64,000 nt of DNA from Owenia fusiformis (lineage: Eukaryota > Annelida > Polychaeta > Sabellida > Oweniidae), in NCBI GenBank assembly GCA_903813345.2, contig CAIIXF020000008.1, positions 20,880,822 through 20,944,821 on the forward strand. Direction: 5' to 3'. The notes beneath the pieces were generated by a model. It did no database searches. It was not told the DNA's origin and saw only the letters and a list, made by a program, of their open reading frames with translations. Position numbers and translations under genes: made by a program. Positions 50,301-62,096 of this stretch are shown one piece after another (position 1 is the stretch's first letter; every line of letters begins with the position of its first letter).

Positions 50301-53300
50301 GTGCGCGCGCATCTTTTTTGACCAGATGGGTCATTACCCGGACCACTTGTCATACCCACATCCAGGCGATTAGTGGGTAAACATTCAAGGCACACGACCT
50401 GACGGTTCTTCAATAGCATCAAGATCAAGTACCCATTATGAATCCATTGGAACAAAAGCTTCAATAGGCTGTAGAAATTTATGAACCAACTCTTTGTCGG
50501 ATTGTAAAATATTGTGAAAACTATAGCTATAAATGTCCCGGGATAAAAAGGAAGAGTCAATATGTAGATTGTGGCACGCGAGTGATTTATTACTCTTATC
50601 CAAATTACATGTGCTTCAAATACTAGCGCCAAAATGTTTCTATTTTCAAGTGGTGCTCTTGTTGCCCTTTACGCAACTTGAAATAACAACGATATTTTGA
50701 AACAAAGCCAATAGCAAATTGTTACAATCTTATCAAAACTAAAGCAAACAGCGCTACTGTCAAGAGATCAGCGAAAGCAAGCTGGTCGTCTGAAAACTGA
50801 ACCGAAGTGGATAATGGGGCTTGAATAGTGCTTGTGTTTTGATAAGTCAACACAGCCACGCGACAGAAAACTCCAGAAGTTATACTATGTCACCAGAAAC
50901 AGATTACTTAAAAACAATAAATTTCCATCAGGTGGTGGTAATGAAACAAAGAACTGCCAGAAACTGAGTTGCAATGACAATCGTCTGAGTCTCTGCATTT
51001 ATCGTCTGCTTTTATTTACCAGCAGACGACTTTATCATTAAACATTCATTATTCAGTTGCATGGTTCCTTGTGATTTTTCTAAAATACCCTTAAATTATT
51101 AATTTTGGCCCGTCATTATCCAAACTTCATGTCAATGCAACATACATGATGCAATGAAACACATGGGTGTGTCGTCTAAGCAGGCGTCCTAATATCAACT
51201 TACGAATTTTTTATACCAATTAACAGTTATGTCATGGTCGCGAGCCACTGATTTACTCACTCCATAAATCAATAAATGATCAATGTTCAAGAACATGTCT
51301 CCAAAACGCGAGCTCAATTAGTCTAATTGTTTTCATAAATTTAGAATAATTAGCTAAGAGACAACAAATATCCAGCCATGCTACTCATCATTGCAATGGG
51401 TTGGGAATCGATCGTCAAGCTGAGAATAACTGTTGTTCAGTTTTTGGTGCCACATCCCCAGCATGAACTGTATATTCACAGTGCCCTGGCTCGATTATGT
51501 ATCATTGTTTGTCCACACTGTTCACGTAAAATGGCTATCACTCATAAAAAACAAAATTGGCATTGTAATGTTGATGAGACACCTGGACGTACGCCACTTC
51601 ACACAGAATGCAACTTACTTAAAAAAAACTTCACAACTATTTACTTTAGCATTCCAAAGCAATCGTTATATCTGTACTGTTCCCAATAGTGTCTACTTTT
51701 CATAGATTATCAATACTCTGCCATTGTCCATGGCAATTGAAATTCACACATCTTTACCTGAATAAGATATTACCGATTTTGTTTTATCACATTGGAATAA
51801 CATGTTTTCTTTTTTATATGTATCGGGGTTTCTGAGGCCAACCAATGAATCTGCCTCATTCATTTTCCAAATGATAACGGATAACTGTTTTTGCGACAAA
51901 AAACTTTTGAAAAAACAACATACGGCTTTACTTCAGTTTTACTTCAGTTAGAACTAGTGTAGAACAATCACAGATCGTAGTAAGCTCGAAAACAAGACAT
52001 TTGGTCGATCCAACCACAACATTTACAGAGAGTAGTGGGCAAAGAAGGCAGATGCATTCTTCTAATTAAAGACATTAGTAGATTAAACCACAATGGCCTT
52101 CTTGACTGCGCCATGGTTAAGGTGCCCCGTTTGCCGAATATGGTCAATTTCGGCAATAAAAATGGCACATAAAATTCACCAGTGTATGCCTCAGGTTGAT
52201 AAAAGAACGCTATGGACAGTTGTCTAATTTCCATTGAAGTGGCCAGAAAATCATTAACTTCATTGTACTCCCCTAGTACCAGATGGGCCAGTTATGCTTA
52301 TTGCATAAACTTATGGACAATTTCAATGAAGCTATTGTTGGAGCAACTGTCCAATGTCACATAATTCCTTATATGACAGCTGACAATAGTAATTAAACTT
52401 AAATGGATTACAGCTTAATCCAAGAACCCTCAAAAACGAAGAATTTCATGAAGTGAAGGAAGATAAGACATTACATCAAATGGGTTACTCTATATATTTA
52501 CGTCCGTCACAGAGCATTTAGTCCCATCTTCAACAGATGGGTTCTAGAACTCTTCAATGACCCTAAAGTGACTGCGATTTCACGGGGTGATAATACAATA
52601 GAAATTGCCAAAATCAATCGAGTCCCGTTGTTGCCTATTGTCTAGAACAATACCATGGTTCCTTCCTCATGATATCAATTGTTGAAATTAGCCAGCCCGA
52701 TTTGAGTGCTCCGAGGGACAGATGAGCCCATCAACTTCTGACAGGGGCAATGTCATATCTAAACTAGGCAAGGTCAATCTATAAAGTGGTCATTCTGTGG
52801 TCACCTATTCAGAATTCATCCTTCTACCTTTTATGAACCATAAGTTCCATCTGTTAGATAAACAAGAAATGTTCAACCGAAAGACAGAACCTCAAAGTCG
52901 GGATTGATTCAATCTGAACCTCGCTAGTGTAAGTGGGGTAGGGGGCGGCAGATGGTTGAAGGAAAGGGGGTCGAGTTCAACAGGCAATTTTAATTACGGG
53001 ATAGGACCACATATGCGACATAGGGCAGATATCAGGGCAGGAGAAATCTGTTACCTGTTTGCAAAGCTCATGTAACTGCATAATGAAACATAGAAAATGC
53101 AACATCAGTTCGTCATGCAAATTCCAACATAGAAAATACCTTTGATGTTGAAATAAATGAATAAATAAAAGATGCATGTCCTAAATGTCGAGGACGCAAA
53201 ACATCGAGTAAATCGAATGTATGATAAATCACTTTAATTCGGAGTTCGAAGCATTTCTAACTGACACGATTATTAGTGAGTAACTATGCAACAAACTTCG

Positions 53301-56300
53301 CTTTCCAACTTTGTAACTGGGCAACTACCCGGAACGATAAATTGAACCAAGAAACGTTTCTTGAACTTTGAGACAAACTATCTGAAAAATTGACTGGAAA
53401 TATACGACCAAATGGTAAGTCATGGGATTCAGACATCTTATTTAGTGGGGGAGATTATATCATGAACTCATTGACTTCCCTCTCTGGCCAGACTCCGCTA
53501 TACCTACTGTAGCACCCTCCTGTAGCATTTGTGATGTCGTTCGGGAAAACGATGCATCGGACTGCGGCAGACGGACGAATCGTCTTTTGTATTGATTTCA
53601 TAGAATTATATCATTCTTTTCGTATCACATTTCGTATCAATACCTGCACCAGGAAGATATGTCAGTGTAACAGAGAAATACAGATCGATTTGTTTAAAAA
53701 CACTAGTAACATGGTACCCTGCATTTCACCTTGTCCCGGTGTTGCCCTTTCCATTCCCATTGCTCACATCCCATCAACTATAGCTGGGGATCAATGAAAG
53801 TGAGGTAGTCAATGAACTATTACAAGACTAAAAATATATATATGCATTTCCTGTCATTGAATGGAACACTGGCAATGTAATAAATTCAGTTATCAACCGT
53901 CTGTAGGATGTGCAGTCAAATCCAATACTAAAACCATGCATTACATTCACAATTGATTATTGACATCCTTTTTATTGATATAAACGTCTCACTTTATCAA
54001 TAGAATAAAGCGAGCTAAGTTTATTGAGATATGATATTCGGAATTTTGTTGATGGAGTCTTTGGAAATTATTTACTGAACAAATGAATGATGATATGATA
54101 TACTTTTCACACCTTGGCCCTCTTTAAGTTACGATGGGTGGCTGTTGGTTTATCATTATCTAAACTATGAATCCAACATCGGTCCCAGTCTTCCCAAACT
54201 ATTTATGTAAGCTAGAGGACTTATGGGATTACACTCGATTATAACCTAGATTATGGGATTGAGATGCTCTGGAGATGGCTTTTGTTTGCAGTGTCAGTTA
54301 ACCCTGTTCAATATATCGAAGCGATGTGGGTCAAACCGGAAATAAAGTTTGAGCTCATCAATGTGTTTCGGTCAACAGTTGAAAACGTTGCACTGTCTTT
54401 TTCTAAGACAATCATATCACTCTGATTTACCCCCATCCCATGTTAATTTTGAACCTTAGCCATTGACCGGTGCTTTTAACCTGATACCTGAAAAGGGTAC
54501 ATTGCTATATAGGTCATAATGGCGATTTGTGGGTCATTGAGATAAGATTGGTAAACCGGTTTACATGTACTTATAATGTTAAGCCAGTCTGACATATTTC
54601 TCTGGGTTATTTCCACTTTCAATTTATGACTTGAAAAACAGCTGAAGTATTATCATATTATATCATATGAGAATGATTTAGATCCCAAGCGATCCTCTTG
54701 ACTTGTGAGATTTTCCAATAGGGATGTTAATTCCCCAGCATATGATGCCACTTGTTCCGTGTATGTCACTGGCGCCCATGCAATGATTGAACAAGTGGTT
54801 GCTTCTGGAAACAGAAACATTCAGATCATCGTACTTAAAAATAATTACTTAACGATAAATTTGAATCGTTAACCATGGGATTCGAAAATGGGAGTTCGTT
54901 CAGTGTAGCTGTTTCAAGTCCGTTCAGTTTTTGTTACAAATATTTTGTAATGTTTATTCCAAAAACAAACATGTGCAACACGTTTCTTTTCAATATTTAA
55001 CCCATGATATCGCACTATCCAAATCATACAGAATGGCGCGTGACTATTTCAAAGTTCTTTGCTGTTCTTCAAAAAACAAATCTTGTTTAAAAACAGAAAG
55101 TTCGAAAGTAAAGAGCGAACAGGAACATAATGAAATAAAATTTCATTCGTCTCAAGTGGATTAAATTATTTTTGTGATGGTTTCATTTTCACCATCATGA
55201 TCTTAAGTTAAGGACCATGTCCAATATTTGTAAATATGAATTAACTTAATAGGGCCATGTGTGCCTCCTAACACAGGACATATGACCAAAGGAAACTCTG
55301 TTAATCATGCCAACATTTCACAGCTAAACTTTTAACAGGAATACCAGATCCACGGGGACTTATTTTCCGTGGACTGGTCTACTACATATACTACAGTCGA
55401 ATATTTAAGGGCGTGGCACCGAAGGGCGAAGCTGTTTCTGTGAAAGGGACTATTCGAGAAAATAGGAAACAGAGAATTAATTAATCCCCTGACTTGATTT
55501 GCACTTCATCATATGTTAACTCTAATTAGAATGACAAACTAATAGCTTTACATTATATTTGAATCACTTAGTTCCCCCATGTGTACAAGAATCAGAGCTC
55601 TAGAAATATGTCAATTATTCAAAAATGTTTCAGTCACAAATTTTCTTTTTGAAATGTCTCATACTTTCGCAATCTCAAGTCTCGCGATGTTAGCTCGTTT
55701 TGCAGGAACAAGACAACCATCAAGGTTTCTTTTCTATAATAGTAATCAGTGCTACGCAATCAATACTATTTTTTCTTGCCCGGTAGGGTTTCATTCACCA
55801 AAATGCCAATTTGAAGTCATAATTAACCAAATGTAATTAAAATTGCGTAGCTCGACCTTCTGTTATTGCAGACAGATTTTGTGCTTCTATGAGCAATATT
55901 TTGATCTGGCGCCCAAAAGGAAGTTTTCTAGTTGTTTCGTGGGGTTTAATCCCCTCTCAGACAAGACAGTATAAAATAGGATATGGATACCATGGGCAAA
56001 CTTCTGGATGGACATGCTGATTTGTTATTAGACACTAATCAACATTACATTGATTTCTACTTGATTAAATTGATTTGTATTTTCACTTTATGTTATCTGG
56101 ACCAACCTGTGCCCTATTTTCTCTACAGAATTTCCACCAAATTGGTTATTGGACATGTTAAGTCTGACTGCTTAATTACCAATACCCAAAATCGTGCATA
56201 AAGTCTCGTGAAACTCAACCCCGTCCCTCAACTTGAAATATATGGTATAACGAGATTACATATGATCTCCAAATTTTTTGACAAAAAAACATTTTCCCGT

Positions 56301-58653
56301 TGGGAGATCTGAAACGCAAAACTTGTATAACCTGTATCTGTGGGGTTTTCTTTTCTATTTTCTGCTTCGCCAAATGTGTAACCATTAAAGGGAAGTATAA
56401 ATAACCTCAAGTAATGGAATCACAAGTTATATCACCAGAACAATTGTCCTAAGATTCGAAGAAATTGTAAGTGAGCGCTTCTTCCCTCTTCAATGGAGGA
56501 AATGGGGTTATAATGAATATTTGACAATAACGATTATGACGCTAGATCTAAGAGAATCACATGTTCAAATAACAATCACTATTGTAGCCATTGTACCCCC
56601 ACTTTCACTGTCACCCTTTGATCATGCGATACACAATCATTGTAAAACTAAAAACACTGTCTAACGATAACGGGATGATGTTAATTGTTATTGCTTTATT
56701 GGGTCTTATTCCAACTAATTTCAAACAATCGAAGACACTTCTGAGCCGGGGAAGATTTGTCTGACCAAACCTACATAGAGATCTCAGCATGATGAAAGTG
56801 GATGTATGCATCATTGTCCCAAGTTTATGCAATGATTGCAAACAATCTCTCTGCTCATCAGACACGCGACTTTGTTTATTCTTACGATTGAGACAATTCA
56901 CAGTTAGAAACTAGGGCATGGGTCATTATCGTTTTACTCATATGGCACACGCCATAAACACTGGCACTGTATGACCACCGAGGTAAAACAATAGGCTGCC
57001 CCACTGTGTCACATCCCATCTTAAGTTGTATGAAGAAACCATCTGATATGGATGATATAAATCGCATTTGTCATCTGAACTTATACCAATGTATATTCAA
57101 CTTATTTGTTTTGTTTGATTGCGTCTTGCGTAAGAAGGAAATATGATGCCATATTAATGTACTTAAGGAACCGAAGCAGTGGATGTGTGTGAGGGGGGGG
57201 GGTAGTATAAGAGTCTGTCATAATATGGCTAAGTCGATACCCGGGGTATATTTTACAGAGTCCTTCTAACTTTTCAGTATGATTTTCAATTTGAAAGCCT
57301 CATTCCTTAGAAATCCAAGATGGCACTGGGCGGGCATGACGTAAGACTACCTAAAATGATACTGAATGAGATACTTGTAGCATAAGAGCAATGTAATGAA
57401 AAATCTGGATGGTAAATGGGGTGAAACGTCAACGTTTACTGAACACTCACTTTGATAAATCTAGCGATAAATTGCTATGATCTTCAAGCAATTCTATTGC
57501 AATTTACTAAATCCCTCGAGGCTTTTTCGAGTATGGCTTCAACTGGATGCGTCAAGGATGGAATCTAGCATGTTAGCCCGCCCATCATACACTTATCCAT
57601 TGTTAAATCCGCATTTGTATGTGCAGAATCAAACACTAGAAGAAATAATCGAAGTGTCACCAATATGTGAGCGTCCAATATACTGTAATTGATTTATATA
57701 AAGAATCAACAATTTATTTACCGTTTAAGTCAATATAAACAAATCTATTAAACGACAATGGCACTAAATTGCTCGATTTAAGTTTATTGTTGGGCTTATG
57801 TATTAACTAAATCGGACGTTTAGTAAAAGTGGATTTCCAAACTAGCGTTGACCTAATTGCTATCAATTCCTGAAGGAATGGCAATTAAACTTTTTATATC
57901 AATTGAAAAGTTAATTTACTATTTTATTACGTTTACGAGCATTTACATGACATAAGGTATGGAAATATGACGAGTAAATGAGTCTAATATGATTTCTAAT
58001 TGTCACCAGGTAGATTAGTGTCATTGGTGATGGTGGGTTATACGACAGTCCCCTAAGCTAGAACCATATTTTTATCAACTACTAGACACAGGTTGAGCAA
58101 TTTAAACACAGTTAAGAGGATATAATTGGCCATTATTTTTAAAACAACAGGTAGCAGGTTTCATTTGATGAGCATTGTTACCATCAAAATATATCTAAAT
58201 AATAAATAGGTCATCGTGTATGAATATATTATTCGGGGTGAAATTGTTAGATCTTGTTCGCTGAAGCGTGAACGTAGCGTAATCGGGCCCAGATGATGGC
58301 AAGTGTGACTGAACGACACAGCATAACACTGCTCCAGCACCGAGGGTGGTTCGTACTTGTTGTTAAGCCAAATACAAATGTTGGTTAATGACAGCATATA
58401 TACATGACGTAACGCCAGGGATCCCAAAAATCACTAGTACAAAATGTCATGGCTGCATTCCTATACTTTGCCTTGCTTTCTTAATTGCCGGACAACCAGA
58501 TATGTACAGGCTTCATGTAGATTATCATTGCCATACCGACACACGCCAGGTGAGCGCTGACCTTGTTTTTGGGCATAATTAGTAAAATCCACCTGCTTAA
58601 TCTGCCACCTGATTGGTCAGTATGAAAAGACAGATGCATAGCTCTAGTCGGAT

Positions 58654-58663
58654 GGCACGCGAC
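58654..58663 (+). promoter_or_regulatory. GGCACGCGAC, perfect Hairy/Hes class C decamer
   Basis: The site lies about 1.9 kb upstream of the inferred Delta start. An identical decamer follows at 59057. Assignment is by consensus match only. Confidence 0.4.
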
Positions 58664-59056
58664 CACAGGACCGAAACAATAGCTGAAACTTAAACCAAGT
58701 TCCTATACACTAGCCCAAACAAACCCAGCCCCTTTGTATGTAGTTTCCCCTCAATAAACCTTATAAAGGGATTTGGGCTGGCACACTTTTTTCAACAAAT
58801 TTAAAGAGCAGATGGTATGATTCGTAAAATCGATTGATTATCCTCTTTGTCGATGTTGGGACTATTGAAAGCATTATTTACCATTAGCAAAGAACACTGT
58901 AACATACACAAGAGGAAAGGGTAACTTAAGGTGTGTTTGGGCTTTAACGGTTTTATTGGTTTTTCTAAGGATCACAAATGATCGCTGCATTTACAATGCA
59001 TTATAGTAAAAGTTGTAGTAAAGTAAATTCCATTGATAAGGTAATATTAATATTGT

Positions 59057-59066
59057 GGCACGCGAC
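59057..59066 (+). promoter_or_regulatory. GGCACGCGAC, perfect Hairy/Hes class C decamer
   Basis: The site lies about 1.5 kb upstream of the inferred Delta start, in AT-rich DNA where this word is not expected by chance. Assignment is by consensus match only. Confidence 0.4.
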
Positions 59067-60411
59067 TATAAATTCAAGTGCTTTTATATCCTCAGTAAGT
59101 GAAAGAGACTGACGCTACTATATAACATAAGACCATTGACTAGGTTCATCTCATGTCAAAGTACTTATGTTTTTGTTGGATTTATTAATCATATATGGCT
59201 TTAACATCTGCCCCTAGTTTTACTTAATGGATTTTAAGTTACATATCTTTTTTATATCACGTCAATGTATTCAGTAAAGACGTTTGAGTTCATATTTCAA
59301 TTCGTTCCGAAAACTCAAATTCAAAACCATTAAAATCGGTATGTCTGATCATTCGTCGTGATGGCCCACCAACAATTTACTCATTAAGTCTAAAACACAA
59401 AATGCCACTTTCACTGTGCGAGTAGCTCACGAAAATATCCATTCTCGCCAAAAATGGCATTTAAACATAGGCCTACTAGGATTGCTAAAAGACTAAAGTT
59501 AAGACCAGGTGAAAATGTAAAACTAAGCCACTTTGTTTAATGCCTGTGTTGGCATGGCAGTGAAACATTTCAATACATGCTACAGATGTGCAGTGTCTTC
59601 CTATTATCTATAGTACAAGGTTCATTGGTTACTCAATGGTAAATCGCACCAAATGTGAATGTAGCGTACCAGTGTGCAATCAGTATGGACTGATCAACAG
59701 GCAGCCGGTTGATTCTATTCAGCCACGCGCCTGTTTTGCCAAATATGGGCATTCATTTAAATATAAATGGCGGGAATACAAAAACCCCTTCAGACGACAG
59801 GTGCTGTCGCGAGCCTGCAGCTGACTCTACAAAAGCTCTGTTCATCCATAACACACTCTTAATAGAAGCCTTATTATTTTGGGACTGTCATAGTACGAAT
59901 CATCTCAGTGTGTATTTACCTACTACGACAGTAATTCCAAATACTACCACCAAAAAGTGTCCGATTTTCATTGCAAACGTTGTAAGCTTATACAAACGGG
60001 ATGTAATTCATAAACACATGTCTGTTATTTCTTAGATGTTGTACTTTCAAGGAGACATAAAAACAAAAAGTTTGATTGTTTGGTATTATATTTCCGTTGT
60101 CTATTTTCCTGTGCAGTTGTTTGTGACAAACTCCCGGCTACCATTTGAGAGAACGTCCCATCTGACAAATTGGCCAGCTTATTGTAGTAAAACAATGGTG
60201 CCAGTCCAGAAAGCATTTGCTCAAATAGCTGAACATTTGGCATTCATTGATATTACGTAAAGCATTCAACAGTCAACGTGTCAAAAGAAGCCTAAGAAAT
60301 TGATTAACTTTTGAAATCAAATTAAATAAATCTGAAAAGTGGATAAAGGATAAATAATGGTCAGATCGTAGTCGTCTTATGTTTACAAACTTGATACACA
60401 TTAACCAAGGA

Positions 60412-60553
60412 CCAATCAAAGCTTACGCCTGGCACGGGCCTGAAGTCCTCACACGCGACTGTCGTGCTCCTATTGGTTGATGTTTGCACCGGTTAATTAA
60501 TACGCGCAGCTGGTCCCGGTATATAAGCGGAGGGACCCTTATGACAATCAGTA
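60412..60553 (+). promoter_or_regulatory. Delta core and proximal promoter
   Basis: The TATA box is TATATAAG at 60520-60527. An initiator TCAGTA at 60548-60553 places the start A at 60550, 30 bases after the first TATA base, the expected spacing. Upstream are an inverted CCAAT box (ATTGG, 60472-60476), a second CCAAT overlapping ATCAAAG (60412-60421), a CACACGCGAC word (60450-60459; Hes-like), and E-boxes GCAGCTGG (60507-60512 core) and ACAGCTGT (60554-60559 core, just after the start). CAGCTG is a site type used by proneural bHLH activators. The local sequence is much more GC-rich than its surroundings. Confidence 0.65.
60450..60459 (+). promoter_or_regulatory. CACACGCGAC Hes-type word in the Delta promoter
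   Basis: It carries the CACGCGAC core shared with the distal decamers and sits about 95 bases upstream of the inferred start, between the two CCAAT-type words. A GGCACGGGCC near-match lies at 60431-60440. Binding is inferred. Confidence 0.35.
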
Positions 60554-60905
60554 CAGCTGTCGAGATAGTCGAGCAAACACGAGCGAAGCGCAAGGATACA
60601 TTACTACATTAAATTAACACTGCGCCGGAGAATACTAAATGCCATTTTACAATTAGGATTTTCTTAAGACAAAACAAGGATATTACTTTTGGATATTTAT
60701 GAATGCTTGTTGATGAAAAGCGAAGTGTTTATAGCACATGAATACATTATTAATCAAGTCAGTATATCTGATATTCCAGTAATCTGTCAATCATAGAGAA
60801 ACAGGCGGAGTCAGCCGGTCAGCCGCTAGGTGGCAGCAGTAGACGAGTAGTACTATCAACAAGAATTAATAGACGGGAAATCGTGGCCGAGTACAAACTT
60901 TAACC
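60550..60905 (+). other. Delta 5' untranslated leader with several upstream ORFs
   Basis: The leader is about 356 bases if the TATA/Inr assignment is right and no intron interrupts it. It contains at least four upstream ATGs: 60639 (5 codons), 60699 (4 codons), 60703 (12 codons) and 60712 (27 codons, ending before 60800). An in-frame TAG at 60870-60872 closes the Delta frame upstream of its ATG. Upstream ORFs of this kind usually lower translation of the main frame. Confidence 0.5.
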
Positions 60906-60974
60906 ATGCTGCCGCACAGAACAGTGCCAGCACTGGCATTTGGATTATTAAATATACTGCTATTCATTTCAACG
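60906..60974 (+). CDS. Delta: Delta exon 1, coding part (signal peptide)
   Basis: There are 23 codons from ATG in context ttaaccATGc to ACG, then the donor acg|gtaagt. Phase 0. The start is fixed by an in-frame stop 34 bases upstream and by the hydrophobic signal core. Confidence 0.85.
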
Positions 60975-62096
60975 GTAAGTTAACATATTTTTCTTCAACT
61001 TCTGAAAATTTGAGTAATATTTGAAATTTAGTTGTCATAGTAAACACTTGCTATAATGTTTATGTTGCTTTTGTTCTGTACTGAGTTGACTATCGCTCTG
61101 ATACTGTCATCCAATGCTTTCAATAATACACACACGTTTCTAACAATCGCTTAGATTAAATAAACAGGAAATGTCATAAAGCTGAAATACAATGAACTGA
61201 TATCATAATATTTTGTACTATTTTCCTTCAGGTCTCATCCAACGGAGCCTTTGAACTCAATCTACAAAACTTTAAAAATGACAATGGATTTAACTCTGAT
61301 GGACATTGCTGCAATGGAATTTTATCAAATGGAAAATGTACTTCACCCTGCAAAACCTTCTTTAGGATATGTTTGACCCATTATATGACAAATATAGATG
61401 CTAATACAGCATCTTGCACATTCGGGGAAGTAACAACACCAACAATTGGAGATAACTCATTTACTTTCCCACCAAGTAAAGGAACTGGATTTGTAAATCC
61501 GATTAGGATACCATTCGACTTTGCCTGGCCGGTAAGTTAATTTTAAATTTCTCACACTTTGACCAGTTTCTTGATATTAATTCCTGGTAAACTGGCATTT
61601 TGTGGTTCCTGCAGGGAGCATTAGCTATCAGGTCTTGGACTTCCTGAACATGTGTCACATTTCGCAGACGACCTTTTCCTTCTATTATTCTCTAAGGCAC
61701 AGATGTCACAACTTTGAGCTAGTCTAATAACAATCATTAACACTTAAAATATGACGGTTACTTGTATTATGCAATGGGTGACTGAATCTTGTTTCAACGC
61801 TTCTATAAACACAAAACTACACATAAGAACATCTGTCATGCAATCGATTACAACTATTTACATTACTTCCAGCTCCCCTTTCAAAACTTCAACTGTTAAA
61901 ATATCGATATTTTCACAATTGATATATAAATGGTTCCGAATGGCTACGAATCGATAGTGATGTATGATGGCCCCAATGTTGCGTCTTCAAATTTAATTAT
62001 CAGAGTCTCTGACCCATGTGTTGTTTATTTCTTAGGGGACCTTCTCTCTTATTGTCCAGGCATGGCATGATAGCACTCTTGATGGACCCAGTAAAG
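60906..62096 (+). CDS. Delta: Delta-family Notch ligand, N-terminal part (exons 1-3, continues beyond the window)
   Basis: Delta is a single-pass membrane ligand that binds Notch on the neighbouring cell. Here exons 60906-60974, 61232-61531 and 62036-62096 join to 143 complete codons. Residues 1 to about 26 form a signal peptide (MLPHRTVPALAFGLLNILLF start). Residues 27-143 are the MNNL/C2-like domain: NGAFELNLQNF, then six cysteines at 49, 50, 59, 63, 70 and 85, with CKTFFRICLTHY, and the Delta-type junction [22 protein letters not shown]. Splitting of exons after the ...FAWP motif and a 61-nt third exon fit the Delta gene plan. The DSL domain, EGF repeats and membrane segment lie to the right. 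Jagged/Serrate is less likely because [10 protein letters not shown] and the short loop are Delta-like. All introns are GT..AG. Confidence 0.9.
61232..61531 (+). CDS. Delta: Delta exon 2 (most of the MNNL domain)
   Basis: It is exactly 300 nt, phase 0 at both ends, between actattttccttcag and ccg|gtaagt. It holds all six conserved cysteines of this part of the domain and the [14 protein letters not shown] motif. Confidence 0.92.
62036..62096 (+). CDS. Delta: Delta exon 3
   Basis: It is 61 nt between gtttatttcttag and aaag|gtaaga. It codes for [20 protein letters not shown] plus one base, so the next exon (outside the window) must begin with two bases of a codon. Confidence 0.88.

Larger units (their letters stand above)
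44760..59066. promoter_or_regulatory. Series of eight GGCACGCG words (Hairy/E(spl)/Hes class C type)
   Basis: Exact GGCACGCG occurs at 44760, 46670, 50140, 50573, 58654 and 59057 (+) and at 44924-44931 and 47420-47427 (reverse). Hairy/E(spl)-type bHLH repressors prefer GGCACGCG(A/C)C. The last two, GGCACGCGAC at 58654-58663 and 59057-59066, match the full decamer. My rough estimate for this GC-rich 8-mer in 14 kb of 35% GC DNA is about 0.05. The left 44 kb shows only one (19670). CACGCG cores with other flanks also occur at 50857, 56863, 59724 and, reversed, near 55037. All lie upstream of Delta, a known target of such repressors in other animals. Binding is inferred. Confidence 0.45.
47428..60410. 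other. About 13 kb of AT-rich DNA upstream of Delta
   Basis: Apart from the scattered GGCACGCG words and one CTTTGATC at 56616-56623, I find no gene, satellite or transposon end. The longest frame (50219-50632, minus, 137 codons) has a GC-rich last third but no splice context or domain. The interval is best described as candidate regulatory sequence. Confidence 0.4.

Noticed and set aside
50219-50632. 137-codon minus-strand frame with a GC-rich last third
   Set aside because: It has no domain, signal or splice support. Most of it is low-complexity hydrophobic sequence from AT-rich DNA.
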